From the NCBI GenBank assembly GCA_016200005.1, contig JACQFP010000022.1:248001-312000 (forward strand): 64,000 nt of DNA. The letters run 5' to 3'. Positions 23,422-31,100 of this stretch are shown here, piece by piece. The notes under the pieces were generated by a model that saw nothing but the letters and a program-made list of their open reading frames with translations, ran no database searches and had not been told where the DNA came from. Made by a program: the position numbers and the translations under genes. Position 1 is the stretch's first letter. Every line of letters begins with the position of its first letter. The stretch comes from Verrucomicrobiota bacterium. Lineage in GTDB: Bacteria > Verrucomicrobiota > Verrucomicrobiia > Limisphaerales > PALSA-1396.

Positions 23422-24200
23422 ACGCCCTGATCCCCGCCGTTCACGCCGTCATGGCGCGGCGCATTCTCGTCAACTTCCGCGTGCGACCGGAGGTCATCAC
23501 CGAATCGCTGCCGGACCCATTCCGGCCCAAGCTGGTCAACGGTTGGGCCATGGCAGGCATCTGTCTCATTCGCCTGGAAGACATGCGACCAGCCTGGATG
23601 CCGCGTTTGTGTGGTGTGGCATCCGAAAACGCCGCGCACCGCATCGCGGTGGAATGGACGGAGAACGGTCGCACGCGCGAGGGCGTTTTCATCCCGCGGC
23701 GCGATACCAATTCGCTGCTCAACCGCGTGGCTGGCGGCCGGTTGTTTCCCGGAATCCATCACCCGGCTGAGTTTTGCTGCGCGCAAAGCGGTAATCGGTT
23801 CAAAGTGGAGTTGCGCAGTCGGGACGGCAAGACGCGCGTAAATGTCGTGGCGCGACTGGCGGACGGTTGGCCGGCTGGCTCGGTGTTCGAATCGCTGGAG
23901 GAAGCGAGCGTTTTTTTCCGCAATGGCGGTTGCGGCTGGTCGCCATCGAGGAATTGTGCGCTTGAAGGCGTAGAGCTTCACACGGAGCACTGGGCGATGG
24001 ACGCGCTCGCCGTCGAACAAGTCGAGTCGAGCTTCTTCGGCGATCGTCGTCGGTTTCCGCCGGGGTCGGTCGAGTTTGATTGCGCATTGTTGATGCGCTG
24101 CATCGGACACGAGTGGCGGGCGTTGGGCCGATTCGGAAAATCGCCGCGCTTCCGGTCGCACAGGCATCACGGGCCAGGCGGCGTCTTCGAAATGCCATGA
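23418..24200 (+). CDS. DUF2071/YqjF-like protein
   Basis: 260 residues from a TTG at 23418 preceded by a strong GGGAGG at 23406-23411; the TTGA overlap with the previous stop supports this start. The N-terminus (ARRILVNFRVRPEVITESLP, then PFRPKLVNGWAMAGICLIRL) has the beta-strand layout of the acetoacetate decarboxylase-like fold. Overall size and neighbourhood suggest a relative of the DUF2071 protein two genes downstream. No catalytic Lys is evident. Function is unknown. Its stop overlaps the ATG of the epimerase (ATGA). Confidence 0.6.
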   Translation: MNALIPAVHAVMARRILVNFRVRPEVITESLPDPFRPKLVNGWAMAGICLIRLEDMRPAWMPRLCGVASENAAHRIAVEWTENGRTREGVFIPRRDTNSLLNRVAGGRLFPGIHHPAEFCCAQSGNRFKVELRSRDGKTRVNVVARLADGWPAGSVFESLEEASVFFRNGGCGWSPSRNCALEGVELHTEHWAMDALAVEQVESSFFGDRRRFPPGSVEFDCALLMRCIGHEWRALGRFGKSPRFRSHRHHGPGGVFEMP

Positions 24201-25156
24201 ATACCGCGCGTATCATTCTCGCAGGTGGATCGGGTTTTCTGGGCGGTGTATTGGCGAAACACTTTCATGCCTCCGGACAGGAAGCAGTGGTTCTGACGCG
24301 CACGCCGAAATCCGGCGCAAGTGTTGCGCGCGAGGTCGCATGGGACGGGGACACGCTCGGCGGATGGACGCGCGAACTGGAGGGCGCGGAGGCGGTGATC
24401 AATCTCGCCGGGCGTTCGGTGAACTGCCGCTACCACGCCCGCAATCGCCGTGAGATTCTCGAATCACGCATCCACTCAACACGCGTTCTGGGCGAGGCCA
24501 TCGCTCAATGCGCCAAGCCACCGCGCGTCTGGCTCAATTTCAGTACGGCGACAATTCACAGGCACACGTACGGTCCAGCTTGGGATGAAGCAGGCGAGAT
24601 CGGTGGTACGCCGGAAGCCAAGGATGAATTTTCCGTCGAAGTCGCGACCGCATGGGAACGTGTTTTTGCCGAAGCGAAAACACCCTCTACCCGCAAGCTC
24701 GCGCTCCGGAGTGCCATGGTGCTGGCGAACGCAAGGAACAGCGTCTTTCCGGTGCTGCGGCGGCTCGCGCGATTTGGGTTGGGAGGAAAAATGGGGAGTG
24801 GCAAGCAATTCGTTTCGTGGATTCATGAAACTGATTTCTGTCGTGCCGTCGAATGGCTGATCGACCATGACGATTTCATCGGACTGGTGAATTTGGCGTC
24901 GCCCAATCCAGTGCCGAACCACGAAATGATGCGAACCCTACGTGAAATTTGCGGCGTGCCGTTCGGATTGCCAGCGACGCTCTGGATGCTTGAGGTCGGC
25001 GCATTCTTTCTGCGAACGGAAACGGAGTTGATCATCAAGAGCCGGCGCGTCGTGCCGGGACGGTTGTTGGCCTCGGGCTTTGAGTTTTGTTATCCGCAGT
25101 TGCGTGAAGCGTTTGAGGATTTGATTGCCGAACGAGATCGGGACAATCGTGCATGA
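24197..25156 (+). CDS. TIGR01777 family NAD(P)-dependent epimerase-like protein
   Basis: 319 residues from the ATG at 24197, overlapping the preceding stop. An N-terminal Rossmann motif GGSGFLGGVLA (9-19), LTRTPKSG, VAWDGDTLGGWTRELEGAEA and INLAGRSVNCRY are diagnostic for the TIGR01777/YfcH branch of extended short-chain dehydrogenases, as are FGLGGKMGSGKQFVSWIHE and a C-terminal region with GVPFGLPATLWMLEVGAFFL. The catalytic Ser/Tyr region is STATIHRHTYG, where the usual YxxxK is not obvious. The substrate is unknown. It sits between two DUF2071-like genes. Confidence 0.88.
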   Translation: MNTARIILAGGSGFLGGVLAKHFHASGQEAVVLTRTPKSGASVAREVAWDGDTLGGWTRELEGAEAVINLAGRSVNCRYHARNRREILESRIHSTRVLGEAIAQCAKPPRVWLNFSTATIHRHTYGPAWDEAGEIGGTPEAKDEFSVEVATAWERVFAEAKTPSTRKLALRSAMVLANARNSVFPVLRRLARFGLGGKMGSGKQFVSWIHETDFCRAVEWLIDHDDFIGLVNLASPNPVPNHEMMRTLREICGVPFGLPATLWMLEVGAFFLRTETELIIKSRRVVPGRLLASGFEFCYPQLREAFEDLIAERDRDNRA

Positions 25157-25166
25157 AATCATCCCT

Positions 25167-26096
25167 ATGCGGCCTTCGGTCAGACTCTCTCCGTCGGATG
25201 GTGAAACGGACGGAAAGCCGAACCCTTTGAGTTACGCGGCGGGGCGGCGCATTTTGTCGCGACGTGGCGAGCCGTTGTTCGTTGCGGATTGGGAACGCGT
25301 GTTGATGATCCATTTTGAAGTGGACGCCGAAGAGTTGCAACGCGACGTGCCGTTTCAACTGGATTTGCGCGACGGCCGTGCGTTCGTCAGTCTTGTCGCA
25401 TTCACGATGCGCGGGATGCGACCGCGTTTCGGAGGCCGGTTTGCGGCCTGGTTGTTCCGTCCCATCGCCACGCATCATTTTCTCAATGTGCGGACGTACG
25501 TGCGGCATGGCGACGAAGCGGGTATTCATTTTCTTGCCGAATGGTTGTCGAACTGGCTGGCCACACGCCTTGGCCCGGCTACGTTTGGTCTGCCGTATCG
25601 CTACGGGAGAATCTCCTACCAGAATGTCTGGTCGAGACGTCCTTTACGCGGGTTTGTGGAGGACGAAGAGACGGGCGCGAACCTTGGGTACGAGGCAAGG
25701 CTGTCAGACGATGCGGACAAGTTGTTGTTGCATATGCAACATGAAACTGTCCGCTTCAACGGCGGGGCGACATCCGGTGCTCCGAACTTTGCGCCGTGCT
25801 CAAGCGGCTCGCTGGACGAGTGGTTGATGGAACGTTACACGGCGTTCAATTGTGCGGCGGGCCGTCGCCGGTTCTTTAGAATCTGGCATCCGCCGTGGCG
25901 GCAATCGCCGGTCGAGCTAACCGTGCTGAACGATAGCCTGCTGACTTCAACCTGGCCTTGGTTCAAACACGCGCGGTTCGTGGGTGCGAATTTCTCGCCG
26001 GGCGTCCGCGATGTCTGGATGGGACGGCCGCAAAGATTGGTCAGCGGGGCGACGAAACGGCGTCGCGGCACGCTCAGCACTTTCTGTGAGATGTAA
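25167..26096 (+). CDS. YqjF/DUF2071 family protein
   Basis: 309 residues from the ATG at 25167; a GTG at 25149 is also possible. The family core is clear: FVADWERVLMIHFEVDAEEL, VPFQLDLRDGRAFVSLVAFT, MRGMRPRFGG, HHFLNVRTYVRHGDEAGIHF, LEWLS-like LAEWLS, and a Trp-rich C-terminal half (FFRIWHPPW, LTSTWPWFKHARFVGANFSP). The biochemical function of the family is unknown. The first 20 or so codons (RPSVRLSPSDGETDG) read like the palindromic element found in valS, so the original start may have been lost or displaced; an ATGA overlap with the upstream stop at 25153 opens a frame that ends after 25 codons. Confidence 0.82.
   Translation: MRPSVRLSPSDGETDGKPNPLSYAAGRRILSRRGEPLFVADWERVLMIHFEVDAEELQRDVPFQLDLRDGRAFVSLVAFTMRGMRPRFGGRFAAWLFRPIATHHFLNVRTYVRHGDEAGIHFLAEWLSNWLATRLGPATFGLPYRYGRISYQNVWSRRPLRGFVEDEETGANLGYEARLSDDADKLLLHMQHETVRFNGGATSGAPNFAPCSSGSLDEWLMERYTAFNCAAGRRRFFRIWHPPWRQSPVELTVLNDSLLTSTWPWFKHARFVGANFSPGVRDVWMGRPQRLVSGATKRRRGTLSTFCEM
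25168..25222. repeat. Degenerate CCCTCACCC-family element at the start of the DUF2071 gene
   Basis: CGGCCTTCGGTCAGACTCTC, TCCGTCGGATGGTGAAAC and GGACGGAAAGCCGAACC align base by base, with changes, to the reverse complement of the valS element (CGGCCTTCGGCCACCCTCTC and so on). The outer palindrome is eroded. Confidence 0.6.
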
Positions 26097-26182
26097 AGAC
26101 CGGTGCGCATCATTGGGAGGAAGGGTGATCGCCGCGGACACAAATCTTGTAAACGCCACCTGACTTCCTCTAAGTTGAATCC

Positions 26183-27148
26183 ATGAATCACGCCGCTCGC
26201 GTTTACAACGATGTCTTCGAGATGCTGCCCAGTGAACAGAATCCGACGCCGATGGTGCGCTTAAATCGTTTGAATCCATCGCCGGACTTTCAACTCTTCG
26301 CGAAGCTGGAATGGATGAACCCGTTTGGGTCGGTCAAGGACCGTGCGGCGTGGGCGATGTTGCGCGATCTGGAGGAGCGGAAGGAAGTCGGCAACAGTCG
26401 TGGCGTGGTGGAGCCGACGTCGGGCAACACGGGGATCAGCCTAGCGGCGATGGCGCGGGCGCGGGGTTATCACATGCGCGCCGTCGTGCCGAACAAGGTG
26501 CCGCTCGAAAAGAAAATCCTGTTGAAGATTGCAGGCGCGGACTTGGACGTTGTTTCCGACGAGCTTTGCCCGGCGCCCGGCTTGGGCGATGGTTCCATTA
26601 ACATCGCCAAGACGCACGCGAAGGCGTCGAAGCACAAATACGCGATGCCGAATCAGTACGAGAGCCAGCAAAACGTGCTGGCGCATCTGACCACGACCGG
26701 CCCGGAAATCTGGCGGCAGACCCAGGGCAAGATCACTCATTTGTTTGTCTCGCTCGGTACCTGCGGCACGGTGACGGGCACGGGCCAGTTTTTGCGCGGG
26801 CAGAATCCTGATGTGAAGGTCATCGCCGTTCAACCGACCGAGGGTCACGACGTGCCGGGGTTGCGAAACATCAATCAGTTGAGTGTTTCAAAATTGTTCG
26901 ATGCGTCGTTGATCGACGACATCCTGGAAGTTGATTTCAAACTGGCGTACACCCGGGCGCTGGAGTTATGTCAGAACGAGGGGTTGCTCGCCGGGCCGAG
27001 TTCCGGGTTGATTTTGGAAGGGGCGCGGAAAATAATTGAGCGTGACAAAAAGGGACTGGGTGTGATGATTTTTCCCGATAACATATTCAAATACACCTCG
27101 AACATGGTGAAACATATTCCCGACCTGTTGGCCGGGACGACAGCGTAG
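26183..27148 (+). CDS. Cysteine synthase-like PLP-dependent enzyme
   Basis: 321 residues. It belongs to the beta family of PLP enzymes (O-acetylserine sulphhydrylase / cystathionine beta-synthase type). Motifs: TPMVRLNRL, the PLP lysine in NPFGSVKDRAA, the substrate loop PTSGNTGISLAAMA, the glycine-rich phosphate loop GTCGTVTGTG, and GPSSGLILEGA near the end. Compared with CysK the wording GDGSINIAKT and KYAMPNQYESQQN suggests a branch related to cysteine synthases that may use O-phosphoserine or another acceptor; the exact substrate is not decidable here. The rhodanese gene follows after 12 bases, so the pair probably serves sulphur assimilation. Confidence 0.85.
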   Translation: MNHAARVYNDVFEMLPSEQNPTPMVRLNRLNPSPDFQLFAKLEWMNPFGSVKDRAAWAMLRDLEERKEVGNSRGVVEPTSGNTGISLAAMARARGYHMRAVVPNKVPLEKKILLKIAGADLDVVSDELCPAPGLGDGSINIAKTHAKASKHKYAMPNQYESQQNVLAHLTTTGPEIWRQTQGKITHLFVSLGTCGTVTGTGQFLRGQNPDVKVIAVQPTEGHDVPGLRNINQLSVSKLFDASLIDDILEVDFKLAYTRALELCQNEGLLAGPSSGLILEGARKIIERDKKGLGVMIFPDNIFKYTSNMVKHIPDLLAGTTA

Positions 27149-27160
27149 AAAAGAAATCGT

Positions 27161-28012
27161 ATGGCAAGATATGCGCAAATGGAAGTGCTGGTCGAAACCG
27201 ACTGGGTCAAGACGAACCTCGGCAAACCCGGCATCAAACTCACCGAAATCGACGTGGACACGAAAGCCTACGAGGCGGGACACATCCCCGGCGCCATCGG
27301 CTTTAACTGGCAGACGCAACTTCAGGATCAGGTCAAGCGCGACATCATCAGCAAGGAAGCGTTTGAGAAACTGGTGGGTGGCGCGGGCATTTCACCGAGC
27401 GACACCGTCATTGTTTATGGCGACAACAACAACTGGTTCGCCGCTTATGGCTTCTGGTTGTTCAAAATCTACGGGCACAAGGACGTGCGTCTGATGAATG
27501 GCGGGCGGGTGAAGTGGCTGAATGAATCCGACAAGCCAATGACCACCGACAAACCCAAGGTGACCCCCACACAATACAAAGCGGGCAAAGTCGATCTGAA
27601 TTTGCGCGCGTTCGTGCCGCAAGTGTTTGAAGCGTCGAAGGGCGGTAACTGGAATCTGGTGGATGTGCGGAGTCCGGACGAGTTCACCGGCAAGGTGATC
27701 GCCCCGCCCGGCATGAGCGAGACCGCGCAACGCGGCGGTCACATTCCCGGCGCGAAGAGCATCCCGTGGAGCACAGCGGTCAACACGACGGACGGAACTT
27801 TCAAATCAGCCGATGAACTTCAGCGGATTTATCTGCAAGAGAAGGGCGTTGATCCGAAGAAGGACACGATTGCTTATTGCCGCATCGGTGAACGCAGCAG
27901 CCACACGTGGTTCGTGCTGAAATATCTCCTCGGCCTCAACAACGTGAAGAACTACGACGGCAGTTGGACGGAATATGGCAACCTCGTCGCCGCGCCGATT
28001 GAGAAAGGTTAA
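27161..28012 (+). CDS. Thiosulfate sulfurtransferase (two-domain rhodanese)
   Basis: 283 residues in two rhodanese domains. The N-terminal one (about 8-125) contains TKAYEAGHIPGAIGFNW and lacks the catalytic Cys (VIVYGDNNNWFAAYGF). The C-terminal one (about 150-280) has NLVDVRSPDEFTG, GGHIPGAKSIPW and the active loop YCRIGERSSHTWFVL, with Cys and the CRxGxRS substrate-binding signature of thiosulphate sulphurtransferases. It transfers sulphane sulphur from thiosulphate to an acceptor such as cyanide or a thiol. There is no signal peptide, so it is cytosolic. It probably shares a transcript with the cysteine synthase-like gene. Confidence 0.92.
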   Translation: MARYAQMEVLVETDWVKTNLGKPGIKLTEIDVDTKAYEAGHIPGAIGFNWQTQLQDQVKRDIISKEAFEKLVGGAGISPSDTVIVYGDNNNWFAAYGFWLFKIYGHKDVRLMNGGRVKWLNESDKPMTTDKPKVTPTQYKAGKVDLNLRAFVPQVFEASKGGNWNLVDVRSPDEFTGKVIAPPGMSETAQRGGHIPGAKSIPWSTAVNTTDGTFKSADELQRIYLQEKGVDPKKDTIAYCRIGERSSHTWFVLKYLLGLNNVKNYDGSWTEYGNLVAAPIEKG

Positions 28013-28105
28013 GCGGCGTCACGGCACACCGGACAACTTGGCATCGGCAGACCATACGTGTCGCAGTGCGGTGGTTTGGTTTAATCTCGAAAACCCGCGC
28101 TGTCG

Positions 28106-31100
28106 TCATTTTGGAACCCAAGGCACCGGTGACACTCTCGGGCCGCTGATATCGACTCCGGGCGAAACCCATGGTGAAGGCGACACTCGCGGCGGTTGGG
28201 GGCTGGGCGGCGGCACAGGTGGTTTTGGAGGTGTAATAGTGATCGGCATGCACGAGTGCAGTTCAAGTTGCAGCATTTCAATCGGCACCACTGGCTGCGT
28301 TGGTGGTCCACCGCGATCGAACGGGGACAAAGGATCGCTCCTGCGCACTTCTGTGTCAGTAGCCCCCGGCTCGTCGCAAAATACAACGGTGTCCTTGCCG
28401 TCCCCTGCGGTGACGGAGTAGAAAATCCCTTCGTGTTCCAACAGGCGTGAGACGAAAGACAAAGCCGCATCGTTATATTGAATGGCGTATTCACGCCTGG
28501 GATGGATAGAAGAAACCGGATTGTTGTCTGCGAAGGCAGTCGCTGCTTGGACAATGTCGGAATCGTTCCAAATCCGGGGGTCGTGATGAAGCCGGCTGAT
28601 GGTTCGGCCGGTGCGCGGATCCAGGGCTCCGCCCAGGCTTGCCCACAAGGCGGAACCCGTGGGACGATAGGGTTCGGACTTTGCCTCATTCGCTTGATAG
28701 AACAGCATTTCCGGATCGAATCGCATGGCTTGGAAGAGATACGGATTGCCGATGGTTGAGCTTGCCATGGCACCACCGCCGCCGTTGAAGAATGATGGCA
28801 ATCCAAAATCCAGATATTGATATTGCTCGACGATGTTGCCAACTGGATCCGTCACTTTCATCACGCTGCCAAGATCGTCTGGGTGCAGGAAGTAGTTCGA
28901 ACCGCCGCGTTGCATCTGTGTGAGAGAACAAAACACAACTTCCGCGTCGTCATTGTCCACATAGACGTAACTGGCGACAGTGGTGTTGTCGGCGTTCTGT
29001 TCCTCGAGGACGGTCGCGTTGTCGTGGTAGAAACGCGTCGTTTCACCGTTGACAAATGATTCGATTCGCCGGCCCAGACAATCGTAGCGGTAAAGCGCAT
29101 TGATGCCGGCACCGAAATCGTTGAAGCCGACGAGCTGATCGCGGCAATCGAAAAAGAAACGTCGTTGACCGCTGGCGGCGATGCTGAGGTTTCCATTCTC
29201 ATCGTATTGGCGGAGATCGAACGGCGTTTGCGTGTATTGGTTCATCTGGAAATCCGCCGGCTGCGGTAAAGTCGGGTCCATGAGATAATTTCCCGGATCA
29301 ATATTGCCGGTGACGCTGCGGCGATTGCCGAGGTCATCCAGATCGCAGGTGACAGGCTGACCGAAACTCACGCTTTGAACCAGGCGGTTGGCCGAATCAT
29401 ACGAATACGAGTGTTGTTCCGCCGGGTTCAACGGTGCTTGCGCGGCAATTCTGTTGTGCGTCGAGTCCCACGCGTAAAAACGCATGTCCAGCGGGACGTT
29501 CCCGGCGACGCGGACGTGGGCGATGCTGGACACGCGGCGGATGCCATCGTAACCCACGTTCATTCTCGTGCCGTTGCCGTAGTCGCGCTGTTCAAGGCGG
29601 GACGGGCCAATATACTTGTTGCTGGCAATCACGCCGCCGGCGTCCGAAACGACGGCGATGCGATTGAGCGAGTCGCAGGTATTGGTGATCGTGCGCCCGC
29701 CGGGATAGACCTGCTGAGTCTTGTTACCCACGCCGTCGTAGGTGGCCGAGTTGGTGCGCGTCGGACCGCCCGGCAATATCTGCTGGGTTTCAGTGACGAT
29801 GCGCGACAAGGAATCGTAACTGCGCGTGACCAGCGAGTCATCGTCCAGCGCGCGCACCAAACGCGAGACGCCGTCGTATTGATACACTTCATTGGTGTTG
29901 CCTTGGATGGACGGGCCGCGGAGAACGGTTTTGTTGGTGATGCGATTCAGCGAATCGTAAGCGCGGGTGATGACGTTGCTGTTGGGGTCGGTATTGGTAA
30001 CCAAGTTGAAGTGCGGATCATACACGCAATAATTCGTCGTCGTGTCAGGGTGCTCCGTGCGGATGCGGCGGTCGAGCGAATCGTAAGCATAAACCGTCCG
30101 GTTGGAATTGGCGTCAGTGACGCTTATGAGACGTGAGGAATCGTCCCAATCCTGGAGCGTGATAATGTTGTTGGTGACCGTACCCGCGCCGGTGCCAGTG
30201 TCGGTCATCGCGCGCGTGGTCCGAGTAAGCCGGCTCAGGCCATCGTAAGCGTAGCGGGTCGTGTTGCCGCGCGCGTCGGTGTCGAGCACAAGATTGTGGC
30301 GTGAATCGTACGACCAGCGGTTTGTGTTGTTGAGGTTATCCACGGAGCGGATGAGGCGGTCGAGATTATCGTAGGCGTAAGTCGTCACGAACGTCTGTTC
30401 GGGATCGCCCAAGTCGGACTTGTCCACATTGATTTTGCTCACGACACTCCCGTTGGCGTCGTAGGCGTAGGCGACAGTGTTGCTCTTGGCGTCGGTCACT
30501 TGCAGCAGGCGGTTGGCCATGTCATATCTCGCGAACATCTGATTAAAGAGATCGTCACTGAGAACGATGAACTGCGAGCAATCGTTGTAACCATACTGGG
30601 TCGTGGACTGCCCGTCTCCGATGGGAAGTTGCGTGGCGGTGTCGAAGAAGGATCGATCGCGCCGGATGAGCCGGTTCATCGCGTCGTACTGATACACTGT
30701 TTCCCTCAAACGCACATTGCCGGCGCTGCCGGGCGCATCGGTCGTCTCTCCGTCAGTGCGGTTGGTCACGATGTTGCCGTTCGCGTCATAGTGCGCGGTC
30801 GTCACGTTGCCCATTGCGTCGGTCGTTTGCGTCAGTCGATTGTAGCCGTCGTAGGTGTAATCCGTGACACGCGGCGTGCTTTCCAGTCCCTGGCTCATGC
30901 GGCGCATGCTGCCGTTGAGGTCGTAATCAAACTGTGTTGTGGACTGATCGGCACTGCCAGGTGCACGGATTTGACCGAAGGGCAGGTCGCGCTCGTCGTA
31001 GAGCATCTGGACGACGTTGTTGGAGTCCGCGCCGGACGTAGCCGCGCCGAAACGCACGAGCGTGCGGTTGCGGTTCGCGTCGTATTGGTATTGGGTGACG

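Noticed and set aside
28013-28105. Immunity gene next to the RHS C-terminus
   Set aside because: The space is only 93 bases; the next gene is the convergent rhodanese, and plus-strand frames there are shadows.
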